From: Nocardia veterana NBRC 100344 | GTDB lineage: Bacteria > Actinomycetota > Actinomycetes > Mycobacteriales > Mycobacteriaceae | Length of the DNA: 64,000 nt | Assembly (NCBI RefSeq): GCF_000308855.1 | Contig: NZ_BAGM01000101.1 | Location: forward strand, 1 to 64,000 | Direction of reading: 5' to 3' | Shown: positions 16,397 to 25,213 of the stretch, one piece after another | Position numbering within the stretch: position 1 is the stretch's first letter | How the letters are laid out: each line of letters begins with the position of its first letter | Made by a program: the position numbers and the translations under genes | The notes under the pieces: generated by a model | What the model saw: only the letters and a program-made list of their open reading frames with translations | The model's database searches: none | What the model was told of the DNA's origin: nothing

Positions 16397-19300
16397 CTAC
16401 CCGCCCGCCTTGTTGTAATCGTCGATGGCCTTCTGCAAGCCTTCCAGCGCCTTACCCAGCTGGCCCAGGTCGCCGGACTTCTGCGCGTCCTGCACCCCCT
16501 TCAGAGCGTCGTTGAGCTCCTTGACCGCCGCGTCCTTGCCGGCCGACCCGGTGGTGGGCGGTGGCGTCGTCGACGGCGGTGGGGTGTTCTGGTTCGACGG
16601 TGGCGGCGAGGTGCTGCCCTGCTGCCCCGGCGGGTTGATCGCGGCCTGCCCGGGCTGCTGAGTGGTCGCCGCGCCCAGGCCGTCCTGTACGTCGTTGAGG
16701 GCGTCACCCAGCGTGGACTGATAGCCCACCTTGTCGCCGTAGGAGGCGAGCACCTTCACCAACTGCGGGAACGAGGCGGTGGTCGGCCCACTGTTGCGTT
16801 CCAGATACCAGGGTTCGACGTAGAGGATTCCGCCCTCGCCGATCGGCAGGGTCAGCAGATTCCCGTATTTGATCTTGTTGGTATTGCCACCGGTCAGCAA
16901 TGTCCGATCGTTGGAGACGCGGGCATCGGTGGTCATCGACGTCTGCACCTGTTGCGGACCCGGTGTCTGCGAATCCGTCGGCAGCTTGAGCACCGTGAAC
17001 TTGCCGTAGTTCTCCGGATCCGAGGCCACCTGGATGTAGGCGGCCAGGAACTGCCGCTTGAAGCCGACCATCGCACTGGTCAGATTGAACTGCGGCCGAC
17101 CGGTTTTCGGGTCCCCGATCAGCACGTAGTACGGCGGCTGATGCGCGTTGGTCGGCGTATCCGAGGTCGGATCGTTGGGCACCGACCAGAACGCGTTGTT
17201 GGTGAAGAATTCCCGCGGATCGTTGACGTGGTAGCGCGCCAGCATCTCCCGCTGCACCTTGAACAGATCCTCGGGATACCGGAAGTGCGCACGCAGTTCG
17301 GGCGAGATCTCGCTCTGCGGTTTCACCGAATTCGGGAACACCCCGCGCCATGCTTTGAGCACCGGATCGCTCGAATCCACGTCGTAGAGGTTGACCGTGC
17401 CGTCGTAGGCGTCGACGGTGGCCTTCACGGAATTGCGGATGTAGCTGACTTCCTTGCGCGGCAGCGTGCGTCCGGTGTTCTGATCGATGCTGTCCTCGAC
17501 CACACCCTCCAGCGAGGTGCGCTGTGCGTAGGGGAAGTTGTCCAGCGTGGTGTAGGCGTCGACGATCCACAGGATGCGCCCGTTCACGACGGCCGGGTAC
17601 ACATCGCCGTCGGTGGTGAGCCACGGGGCGACCTGCTGCACACGGCTGCGCGGATCGCGGTTGTAGATGATCTTCGAGTCCGAGCCGATGGCGCCGGAGA
17701 ACAGGATGTTGCGCTCGGCGTACTTGGCGGCGAAGGCGAGCCGGTTGAACCAGTTGCCGATCGGAACGCCACCCTTACCGGTGTAGGTGTATTGCTCGGT
17801 GCCGGTGTCGTATTCGCGCGGCGGCTGCCCGTTGCCGCCGACGATGGCGTAATCCGCATCGGATTTGGAGATCATCTCGCCGTAATAGATGCGCGGCTGA
17901 TCGACCGGAATGGCCTGCCGGTCCTTCGGCGTGAACAGATCGCTGACCGTCGATTTGTCCCCGACATTGAAGACCGGGTAGCCGTAACCGCCGCTGGAAC
18001 TGCTCGCACCGGCACCGGTGGCCGCCTGCTGAGTTTCCTTGGGCGGGGCCACATTCACCCGATTGGCGGGCGAGGCGACGAAACCGTCGCCGTGGGTGTA
18101 GACGGTGTGCTTGTTGATCCAGTCGGTCTGGTTGCCGGACAGGTTCTGCGGCACCAACTCTCGCGCGGCGACGATATAGTCCTGCTTCTCGCCGTTGATG
18201 GTGTAGCGGTCGATGTCCAGCGGATCCGGGAATCCGTAGAAGTTCTGCAACTGCTGGCGCTGGATGAAGGTCTGGGTGAGCAGATTCGGATCGAGCAGAC
18301 GGATATTGGCGATCGTCTGCTGGTCGGCCGGTACCGACCCCGGGTCCTTGGTCTGACTGCCCTTGTAATCGACGTAGGAGACCTTGTCGTCGGTGAGGCC
18401 GTAGGCCTGCCGGGTCGCGGTGATGTTGCGTTCGATATAGGTGGATTCCTTGGTCGCGGCATTGGGGCGCACCTCGAACTGCTCCACGACCAGCGGCCAG
18501 ACCGCGCCCACCAGGATCGAAGACAGCAGCAGCAGGGCCGCGGCCATCGCCGGCACCCGCAGATCACGCAGCACCACACCGGCGAAGAAGGCGATCGCGC
18601 AGATGATCGCGATCGACATCAGGATCAACTTGGCCGGCAGGACGGCATTGATATCGGTGTAGGAGCCACCGGTGAAGGTCGGCTCCTTCCGCGTACTCGA
18701 CAGCAGCGAATACCGGTCGAACCAGTAGGCGATGGCCTTGAGCACGACGAACGTGCCCGCGATGAGCGCCAGCTGGATGCGGGCCGGGCGGGTCAGCGTG
18801 CCCTCGCGGCCGGACAACCGCAATCCGCCGAAGATGTAGTGGGTCACCAGATTCGCGAAGAAGGCGATCACCACCGCCACGAACAGCCAGTTCAGGACGA
18901 GTTTGTAGAACGGCAGATCGAAGGCGTAGAAGCCGACATCGATATGGAACTGCGGATCGGCGATGCCGAAGGATCCGCCGTGCAGGAACAGCTGCACCGT
19001 CACCCAGCTCGACTGTGCGACCAGCCCCGACAGCAGGCCGACCAGCGCCGGGATCCCGATCCCGAACAGTCGCAACCGGCCCATCACCGTGGTGCGATAG
19101 CGCGCGATCGGATCACTGGGACCGGAGACCGGGACGAACACCGGCCGAGTGCGGTACGCGGCCAGCAACGCCAGCCAGATCAACACGCCGACCACGACCG
19201 CGACCACCAGGAACAGCAGCAGGCGAGTCACCAGCACCGTGGTGAAGACCTGGCGGAACCCGACCTCGCCGAACCACAACCAGTTCGTGTACGCGTCGGT

Positions 19301-19408
19301 CAACCTCGGGCCGACCAGCAGTAACGCCGCAATCACGAGCGCGGTGATCAGCAATATCCGGCTGCGTCGAGACAGCGAAGGTAAGCCTGTCGGGGGGCGC
19401 ATGCCCAC
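16397..19408 (-). CDS. UPF0182 family large membrane protein
   Basis: Integral membrane protein of about 1003 residues, matching UPF0182/COG1615. Seven or so hydrophobic helices occupy the first ~340 residues (SRILLITALVIAALLLVGPR; LLLFLVVAVVVGVLIWLALL), followed by a large extracytoplasmic domain (TYIERNITATRQAYGL; GNLLTLPIGEGGILYVEPWY) and a proline/serine-rich linker before a short helical tail. The GTG at 19408 (reading MGMRPP) was chosen: GGGAG lies upstream and mycobacterial relatives start similarly; a start at 19462 would add 18 residues. It corresponds by position to Rv3193c. Its function is not established. Confidence 0.9.
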   Translation of the reverse strand: MGMRPPTGLPSLSRRSRILLITALVIAALLLVGPRLTDAYTNWLWFGEVGFRQVFTTVLVTRLLLFLVVAVVVGVLIWLALLAAYRTRPVFVPVSGPSDPIARYRTTVMGRLRLFGIGIPALVGLLSGLVAQSSWVTVQLFLHGGSFGIADPQFHIDVGFYAFDLPFYKLVLNWLFVAVVIAFFANLVTHYIFGGLRLSGREGTLTRPARIQLALIAGTFVVLKAIAYWFDRYSLLSSTRKEPTFTGGSYTDINAVLPAKLILMSIAIICAIAFFAGVVLRDLRVPAMAAALLLLSSILVGAVWPLVVEQFEVRPNAATKESTYIERNITATRQAYGLTDDKVSYVDYKGSQTKDPGSVPADQQTIANIRLLDPNLLTQTFIQRQQLQNFYGFPDPLDIDRYTINGEKQDYIVAARELVPQNLSGNQTDWINKHTVYTHGDGFVASPANRVNVAPPKETQQAATGAGASSSSGGYGYPVFNVGDKSTVSDLFTPKDRQAIPVDQPRIYYGEMISKSDADYAIVGGNGQPPREYDTGTEQYTYTGKGGVPIGNWFNRLAFAAKYAERNILFSGAIGSDSKIIYNRDPRSRVQQVAPWLTTDGDVYPAVVNGRILWIVDAYTTLDNFPYAQRTSLEGVVEDSIDQNTGRTLPRKEVSYIRNSVKATVDAYDGTVNLYDVDSSDPVLKAWRGVFPNSVKPQSEISPELRAHFRYPEDLFKVQREMLARYHVNDPREFFTNNAFWSVPNDPTSDTPTNAHQPPYYVLIGDPKTGRPQFNLTSAMVGFKRQFLAAYIQVASDPENYGKFTVLKLPTDSQTPGPQQVQTSMTTDARVSNDRTLLTGGNTNKIKYGNLLTLPIGEGGILYVEPWYLERNSGPTTASFPQLVKVLASYGDKVGYQSTLGDALNDVQDGLGAATTQQPGQAAINPPGQQGSTSPPPSNQNTPPPSTTPPPTTGSAGKDAAVKELNDALKGVQDAQKSGDLGQLGKALEGLQKAIDDYNKAGG

Positions 19409-19590
19409 GATGCCACTCTCCCAGGTCCGGCGATGTACCGAGGCGAATACCGGCCGATACACCGCAGTCCGATGATGCGTGTGGTCCCTGCGGACCGTCT
19501 CTCGCGCCCCACTCTACGTAAAACGGGTCGGATTGGATCGCGATGGCTCCCGGTACGCCGTGGCGGGCCCGCGGGTCCGGTGGACGTACA

Positions 19591-20187
19591 GTGTCCGCCG
19601 TGACCGTGGACAATCCCTCCTCCGCCCTGTACCGCTGCATCCGGGACGTGGCCGAGTTCGCCGACAGCGAAGGCTGGGATCAGCCACCGCAGTTGTTCGC
19701 GCTGGTGCCGACCGCCGATCTGGTGGCCGCCGAGCCGACGCTGGAGGATCAGCTCGACGACGGGGCCGCGCTGACTCCCATTGCCCAGGAACCACTTCCG
19801 GACGATCTGACCGGCGATTCGATGGCGCTCGACGAATTCCTCGCGACCACCAGCTGGCCGCCCGCCGTCGCGGGCGTGGTCCTGGTCCAGCAGATCGTGG
19901 TGCTGCCGCCGACCGCCGAACGCACCTTGGACGAGGCGATCGCGCCGCTGCTCGCCGATCGCGACGCCGCCGACCGGGCTGGACGCGATGCCGCGCAGGC
20001 GCACCCGGAGCGCCGCGACGCCCGCCTGTACGCGGGGGTGCTCCGCGACGGAGTCTCGTTGTGCCTGTTGCAGTTACGCCCCGAAGAGGACGAGGCGTTC
20101 CCGGATCTCGATCTGCGCACCGCGCCGAATCTGGCCCCGAACCTGGTCGACGCGCTGCGCCACACCCTGGAGAACGAACCCGACTGA
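19591..20187 (+). CDS. PPA1309 family protein
   Basis: Soluble actinobacterial protein of 198 residues. It matches the PPA1309 family over its whole length (NPSSALYRCIRDVAEFADSE; WDQPPQLFALVPTADL; GVVLVQQIVVLPP; RLYAGVLRDGVSLCLLQLRP). The GTG at 19591 was preferred because GGTGGA lies 6 bases upstream; GTG 19600 and ATG 19543 are alternatives. It is divergent from the UPF0182 gene and convergent with the PDZ protease gene, in the order found next to the UPF0182 and protease genes in mycobacteria. The role is unknown; conservation across actinobacteria suggests a housekeeping function. Confidence 0.85.
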   Translation: MSAVTVDNPSSALYRCIRDVAEFADSEGWDQPPQLFALVPTADLVAAEPTLEDQLDDGAALTPIAQEPLPDDLTGDSMALDEFLATTSWPPAVAGVVLVQQIVVLPPTAERTLDEAIAPLLADRDAADRAGRDAAQAHPERRDARLYAGVLRDGVSLCLLQLRPEEDEAFPDLDLRTAPNLAPNLVDALRHTLENEPD

Positions 20188-20212
20188 ACCGTGCCCGGGG
20201 CCGGGCACGGTT
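20187..20212. terminator. Bidirectional terminator
   Basis: AACCGTGCCCGG-GG-CCGGGCACGGTT, 12-bp arms, starts at the last base of the PPA1309-like gene and faces the convergent PDZ protease gene. Confidence 0.8.
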
Positions 20213-20222
20213 CGCCGCGGCG

Positions 20223-21257
20223 TCAGCCGCAGCTGGGCGCCGGGCGACCGGCGTTGATGTCGCCGAGCGCCTGCACCGCGCTGGACAGGGTGTCGACCTT
20301 CACCAGTGTCAGGCCGTCGGGAGTGCGCTGCCGCGCCTCGTTGCAGTTGTCGGCGGGGACCAGGAAGGTCTCCGCACCGGCATCGCGGGCGGCGATCATC
20401 TTGTACTGGATGCCGCCGATCGGGCCGACCTTGCCCTGCGGGTCGATGGTTCCGGTGCCGGCCACGAACCGGCCGCCGTTGAGCTCACCCGGGCTGAGTT
20501 TGTCGATCAGGGCCAGGCTGAACATCAAACCGGCGGACGGGCCGCCGATGTCGGCGAGGTTGAAATCGACCTGCAGCGGACCGGCCGGCACCTCCTGCGG
20601 CGTGACGCCGAGGTAGGCCTTGCTGGAATCGTCCGGGCGCGCACCGAGTTTCACCTCGACCGTCTGTTCCGCGCCGGCGCGGCGGATCACCATCGGCACC
20701 GTGGTTCCGGGGGCCGCACCCTGGACCGCGTCGACGACATCCTTCGAGGTGGCGACGGGCTTCCCGGTCACGCTGACCAGCTCGTCACCCTGCTGCAGCA
20801 CCGACTTGGCCGGACCGTCGGCGGCGACCACCCGCACCTGCACCTTGGTCGGATACTTCAGGAAGTTCAGCGCCGCCAGTTCGGCGTTGTCCTCGGATTC
20901 CTTGAAATCGGCCTGATTGGACTTGTCGACCTGCTCGCGCGGCACATCGGGCGGATAGACCTCCGCGCGCGGGACGAGCCCGTAACGCCCGTCGGCCCAC
21001 AGACCGAACGCCTCGAATATATTCAGCCCGTCGCGAACGGACACCGTGGTCATGTTCAGGTGGCCGGAGGTCGGATCCACCGCCGCACCCTGAATCGCGA
21101 CGACCTGCTTGCCGTCCACCTCGCCGAGGGTATTGAAGGTGGGACCAGGGCCGAGAGCGACGAACGGCACCGTCACCGCGCTGCCCACCACACCGAGGAC
21201 GAGCACGGGCACCAGAGCCGCTATCAAGGTGATGATCCGACGATTCACCCGGCCCAC
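20223..21257 (-). CDS. PDZ-domain Lon-like serine protease (YlbL type)
   Basis: Membrane-anchored S16-family protease of 344 residues. One N-terminal helix (residues 8-33) anchors it with the rest outside. A PDZ domain spans about residues 130-205 (GPAKSVLQQGDELVSVTGKP). The Lon-type catalytic domain follows, with the Ser/Lys dyad at Ser241 (IGGPSAGLMFSLAL) and Lys286 (GPIGGIQYKMIAARDAGA). The ATPase of true Lon is absent. GTG codons at 21257 and 21248 are both possible starts. It corresponds by position to Rv3194c. The divergent DUF2342 gene starts 41 bases away, so promoters are shared. Confidence 0.9.
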   Translation of the reverse strand: MGRVNRRIITLIAALVPVLVLGVVGSAVTVPFVALGPGPTFNTLGEVDGKQVVAIQGAAVDPTSGHLNMTTVSVRDGLNIFEAFGLWADGRYGLVPRAEVYPPDVPREQVDKSNQADFKESEDNAELAALNFLKYPTKVQVRVVAADGPAKSVLQQGDELVSVTGKPVATSKDVVDAVQGAAPGTTVPMVIRRAGAEQTVEVKLGARPDDSSKAYLGVTPQEVPAGPLQVDFNLADIGGPSAGLMFSLALIDKLSPGELNGGRFVAGTGTIDPQGKVGPIGGIQYKMIAARDAGAETFLVPADNCNEARQRTPDGLTLVKVDTLSSAVQALGDINAGRPAPSCG

Positions 21258-21298
21258 AGTAGCGGCTCGGCCATGACCATCCGCGTAGCCTTGGGGGC

Positions 21299-22747
21299 AT
21301 GAGCGACGTGCCCTTCGGATTCTCGAACCGCGACGACGATCCCGACCGCGACAAGCGTGACGATCCGTCCGGTTCCGGAGCGAACAACCCCTTCGCCTTC
21401 GGCATGGGTTCTGCGGGTGCGGCCGGATTCGATCCCGCGGCGTTCGGCCAGATGCTGACCTCGCTGGGCCAGATGTTCTCCACCATGGGCCAGCCCGGCA
21501 CCCAGTCGAGCCCGGTGAACTACGACGTGGCCAAGCGGCTCGCCCGCCAGCAACTCGGCTCGACGATCGCCCCGATCACCGACGGCGCGCAGCGCGCGAT
21601 CAGCGATGCGGCGCATCTGGCCGAGCTGTGGCTCGACGCCGCGACCACGCTGCCCGCCGGCGCGACCAGGACCGTCGCCTGGACGCCGAACGACTGGATC
21701 GAACAGACCCTGCCGACCTGGAAACGACTGTGTGACCCGGTCGCCGAACAGGTCTCCGGTATGTGGAGTTCGACCCTGCCGGAGGAGGCCAAACAGTTCG
21801 CCGGCCCGATGCTCGGCATGCTGGGCCAGATGGGCGGACTGGCCTTCGGCTCGCAGTTGGGCCAGGCGCTGGGGCAGCTCGCGCAGGAGGTGCTGACCTC
21901 CACCGATATCGGCCTGCCGCTGGGTCCGGCCGGAACCGCCGCACTGCTGCCGAGCGCGATCAGCGAATTCAGCAAGGGCCTGGAACGGCCCGAGAGCGAG
22001 ATTCTGGTCTACCTCGCCGCCCGTGAGGCGGCGCACCAGCGGCTGTTCGCGCACGTGCCGTGGCTGCGCCAGCAGGTGCTCGGCGCGGTCGAGGACTACG
22101 CGCGCGGCATCCGGATGGACTTCTCCGCGATCGAGGAAGCGGCCCAGAACATCGATCCGATGTCGCTGACCGACCCCTCGAAACTGGAGGAACTGCTCTC
22201 CCAGGGCACCTTCGAACCGCAGACCACTCCCGAGCAGAAGGCCGCGCTGGATCGGCTGGAGACGCTGCTCGCCCTCATCGAGGGCTGGGTTCAGGTCGTG
22301 GTCGGCGAGGCGGTGGGCGACCGGCTGCCCGGGGCGGGCGCGCTCGCGGAAACCTTGCGCCGGCGGCGCGCGACCGGCGGCCCGGCCGAACAGACCTTCG
22401 CGACGCTGGTCGGACTCGAACTGCGGCCGCGAAAACTGCGCGAGGCGGCCACGCTGTGGCAGCGGCTGACCACCGATGCGGGCATGTCGGCGCGCGACGC
22501 GGTGTGGGCGCATCCGGACCTGCTGCCCAGCTCGGAGGATCTGGACAATCCGAGCGGCTTCATCGACGGTGTGATCGGCGGCGGCGCGAACGTATTCGAC
22601 GATCCGCTGGCCCAACTGGCCGAGACCGAAGCGCGGGAGCGCCGCGAAGGCGGTGCGGCCCGAGCCGAAGGATCGGGCGAGCCCGAGGATTCCGCGGACG
22701 GAGACGATTCGGGCGACGACGGCGGGCGCGGCGAGAAGGATCGCTAG
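21299..22747 (+). CDS. DUF2342 zinc-dependent metalloprotease-like protein
   Basis: Protein of 482 residues of the DUF2342 / F420 biosynthesis-associated metalloprotease-like family. The N-terminus is Gly/Met/Phe-rich (FGMGSAGAAGFDPAAFGQML). The core carries VYLAAREAAHQRLFAHVPWL, the conserved zincin-like helix with REAAH, followed by WVQVVVGEAVGDRLPG and ELRPRKLREAATLW. The C-terminus is a disordered acidic tail of about 35 residues. It corresponds to Rv3195 by position, divergent from the PDZ protease. Proteolytic activity has not been shown for the family to my knowledge, so the enzyme name is tentative. Confidence 0.85.
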   Translation: MSDVPFGFSNRDDDPDRDKRDDPSGSGANNPFAFGMGSAGAAGFDPAAFGQMLTSLGQMFSTMGQPGTQSSPVNYDVAKRLARQQLGSTIAPITDGAQRAISDAAHLAELWLDAATTLPAGATRTVAWTPNDWIEQTLPTWKRLCDPVAEQVSGMWSSTLPEEAKQFAGPMLGMLGQMGGLAFGSQLGQALGQLAQEVLTSTDIGLPLGPAGTAALLPSAISEFSKGLERPESEILVYLAAREAAHQRLFAHVPWLRQQVLGAVEDYARGIRMDFSAIEEAAQNIDPMSLTDPSKLEELLSQGTFEPQTTPEQKAALDRLETLLALIEGWVQVVVGEAVGDRLPGAGALAETLRRRRATGGPAEQTFATLVGLELRPRKLREAATLWQRLTTDAGMSARDAVWAHPDLLPSSEDLDNPSGFIDGVIGGGANVFDDPLAQLAETEARERREGGAARAEGSGEPEDSADGDDSGDDGGRGEKDR

Positions 22748-22768
22748 CACCGCCGGACGAGGCTCGAC

Positions 22769-23728
22769 TCAGCCCAGTCGAGCCTCGGCGGTGGCATAGC
22801 CGAACAGCTTGCGCCCCTTGGACAATGCGTCGACCACGACCGTGACCATGCGCCGCCGCGAACTCAACCAGCCGACCTGGCCGCCGAACCGGATCGCTGC
22901 CGGCGCGTCCGGAGTCACGGTCAGGTAGTGCATCTTCGGCGCGTACTGCACGCGCAGTTTCGTCAATGCCGTCGGATCGCCGAGCCAGCGGCCGAGATAT
23001 CCGGCGACCAGGCCGAGGGTCATCATGCCGGGGACCGCCCCGCACGCCTGCGCCGCACCGGTGTGGCGCACGACGTCGGCGGCCGCGACCGTGACGGTGT
23101 CCACGGGGAGATCCGCTCCGACTGCGAGCGGGCCGAGATCCACACTGGGCCGGGGCAGCTGCGGCGCGGTCCGGTCGCGCTGTGGCGTGCGCAACCGGCG
23201 CTGCACCGGTACCGGTTCCAGGTCCTGCGGGGCGCGCCGGCCGGTCGGCCGACCCGAGCCGAGGTGTGTGTGGACCAGCAGTGTCGAGGAGCCGGTCGTC
23301 ACCACCCGGCCCTCGAGGTCGCGCAGTACCGTGGTCACCGAGACCACGTCGTAGTCACGATAGTGACGGAAGGATTCGAAGCCGATATCGCAGCTCAGCC
23401 GGTCACCGGCGAGCAGCGGGCGCACGATCTCCAGGGTGCGGTCGGCGTGCACCACCCGGCCGCTGTGGAAGTCCGGGACGAGTGCCTCGAGCGTCTGTTC
23501 CTCGGCTCGCATCCATACCGTGGTGGCGAATGTGGGTGGTGCCACCAGCGCGTCGAAACCCCGGGCGCGGGCGGCCCGTTCGTCGCGGTGCAGCGGGTCG
23601 GTGGCGCCGATCGCGCGGGCATACTCCCGTATCGCATCGGCCGCGATCCGATACTCGCCCCGAGACCGAAACCGATGCTCACCCTGCAGCGGTGCCACCG
23701 GCGGCACGTCGACGGATGCGATGACCAT
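22769..23728 (-). CDS. Hot-dog fold MaoC/FAS1-type dehydratase
   Basis: Protein of about 319 residues with two hot-dog halves. The N-terminal half matches the FAS1-like dehydratase domain (ADAIREYARAIGATDPLHRD, RGFDALVAPPTFATTVWM). The second half (PVDTVTVAAADVVRHTGAAQ, LTKLRVQYAPKMHYLTVTP) resembles a MaoC-type hydratase domain. Such proteins hydrate or dehydrate acyl-thioesters in lipid metabolism. The start at 23728 has AAAGGAG 5 bases upstream; the open frame extends much further 5' but into the promoter of the next gene. It is inserted between the Rv3195- and Rv3196-like genes, so it is probably a lineage-specific addition. Catalytic residues were not fully identified. Confidence 0.75.
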   Translation of the reverse strand: MVIASVDVPPVAPLQGEHRFRSRGEYRIAADAIREYARAIGATDPLHRDERAARARGFDALVAPPTFATTVWMRAEEQTLEALVPDFHSGRVVHADRTLEIVRPLLAGDRLSCDIGFESFRHYRDYDVVSVTTVLRDLEGRVVTTGSSTLLVHTHLGSGRPTGRRAPQDLEPVPVQRRLRTPQRDRTAPQLPRPSVDLGPLAVGADLPVDTVTVAAADVVRHTGAAQACGAVPGMMTLGLVAGYLGRWLGDPTALTKLRVQYAPKMHYLTVTPDAPAAIRFGGQVGWLSSRRRMVTVVVDALSKGRKLFGYATAEARLG

Positions 23729-23963
23729 AGTGCTCCTTTGCCCGACCCGAATCGACCCGATTGTCGGCCGTCGGCGGCCGGTCGTTAGCACTCGCCGCCA
23801 GGCTCTGGAAAATTCACGGCACACCGCGGGCGAATTTTGTGAGACGCGGCCCGGAACCGGTCCCCGCGGCCCGACCGAAAGCGGGTTGTGGACAACGCGA
23901 AAGCTGTGGACAACCAGGGATCGTCCGGCCCAGCGCGGTGGGTTCGCCGACCATACTGGCGCC

Positions 23964-24869
23964 ATGACGTTGTCACACGCACGTGGACCGATGTTGCATC
24001 CGCGGGTGGCGGTTCTGCGCCGGCCCTCGGGTGCGGTGCAATTGGGGTGGGATCCGGAGCGCGCGGTCCTCCTGCATCCGCCGGCTGCCGGCGGCGAAGC
24101 GCTGCCGGCCTTCCTGCGGCTGCTCGACGGCCTGCACAGTCATCCCCAGATCCTCTGGGAGGCCGGACAACTCGGCCTGGACGGCGCCGAAACGCTGGGA
24201 CTGTTACGCGATATCGACGCGGCCGGTCTGCTGGTGTGGCCACGACCGCGCCGAACCAGGATCCGTGGCGTCCACGTGCACGGCCGCGGTCCACTCGCCG
24301 ACGCGATGATGGCCGGTATCCGCCGGTTGGGCATCACCCCTACCCGGTCGCACGAATATCGTTGTGGTGCCGACCATCCGGTCACCACCACCGATCTGGT
24401 CCTGCTCACCGATGCGCTGGTACCGACGCCGGAGCTGGTCGGCATGCTGCTGGTGCGCCGGACCCCGCATCTACAGGTGCGAATTCGGGACGGGCACGGC
24501 GTGATCGGGCCACTGGTGCTGCCGGGCGGTACCAGTTGCCTGCGGTGCGCGGATCTCACCCGCACCGATTTCGATGCGGAATGGCCTCATCTGGCGGCGC
24601 AACTGCTCGGCCGTACCGGCTACGCCTCCCCCGCCACCATCGCCGCCACGGCGGCGCTCACGCTGCGAGAGATCGAAGCGATCATCGATGCCGACACCGC
24701 CGACCCACCACGAACGCTGGACACCACCTTGGAATTGGATCCGGACGCCCGGCGCATCGCCCGCCGGAGTTGGAGTCCGCATCCGGAGTGTGCGTGCCGG
24801 CGCATCGCGGTGCCGGCCCACGAACTCACCGCCGGAAACGACCGGGTTCCCGCCGGCGGCGCCTCGTGA
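23964..24869 (+). CDS. ThiF/E1-like cyclodehydratase-type protein
   Basis: Protein of 301 residues similar in layout to the E1/ThiF-like domain used in azoline-peptide (TOMM) cyclodehydratases and to Rv3196. Residues about 1-85 look like a peptide-binding winged helix (LLHPPAAGGEALPAFLRLLD, LGLDGAETLGLLRDIDAAGL). A Rossmann-like segment (VHVHGRGPLADAMMAGIRRL) follows. Paired cysteines CLRC (near residue 195) and CAC (near 277) form a likely zinc site. No precursor peptide, YcaO or dehydrogenase gene is nearby, so it is an orphan. The adenylating activity is doubtful because the classical nucleotide-binding arginines are not obvious. Confidence 0.65.
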   Translation: MTLSHARGPMLHPRVAVLRRPSGAVQLGWDPERAVLLHPPAAGGEALPAFLRLLDGLHSHPQILWEAGQLGLDGAETLGLLRDIDAAGLLVWPRPRRTRIRGVHVHGRGPLADAMMAGIRRLGITPTRSHEYRCGADHPVTTTDLVLLTDALVPTPELVGMLLVRRTPHLQVRIRDGHGVIGPLVLPGGTSCLRCADLTRTDFDAEWPHLAAQLLGRTGYASPATIAATAALTLREIEAIIDADTADPPRTLDTTLELDPDARRIARRSWSPHPECACRRIAVPAHELTAGNDRVPAGGAS

Positions 24870-24993
24870 ACACCGCGAACCCGGCCGCGCGCAGGTCGGC
24901 TCCGCCGCGGCTATGGTCGGTTGCTCGTCTCGCCACTCCTCCAGATGACGCAGGTAACATCCGCGTCGGTTCGTATCGGCGCGGGTGGACGAC

Positions 24994-25013
24994 GGCCCCC
25001 TCGGCCGAGGGGG
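24994..25013. terminator. 20-bp GC palindrome in intergenic gap
   Basis: GCCCCCTCGG followed by its exact complement lies in the 344-base gap 24870-25213. There is no T-run. It may terminate the ThiF-like gene. I see no gene in the rest of the gap. Confidence 0.5.
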
Positions 25014-25213
25014 CTCGTACTGCGCGAGGCCGAGGTAGAGCCCGGGCCGCTTCGCAGGCAGCGCCAGCGAGGAGAAGCTCCAGCCCGACGACGGCGCACG
25101 GCTCGCCCGCGGTCACGATGCACCGACTGTGATGGATGACACGTCCGCTGCCAGGGGTGGAGTTCGGCCAATTCACATGGCACGCGACACGGTGGGTCAG
25201 CCATGATGGGTGT

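Noticed and set aside
15515..19324. Very long plus-strand open frame of 1269 codons
   Set aside because: It overlaps rpf in another frame and runs antisense through the UPF0182 gene. Its composition (Arg/Gly/His-rich) is that of a GC-rich shadow.
25136..25213. Longer N-terminus for the ABC1 kinase
   Set aside because: The added 26 residues do not resemble the family, and the GTG at 25214 aligns with relatives.
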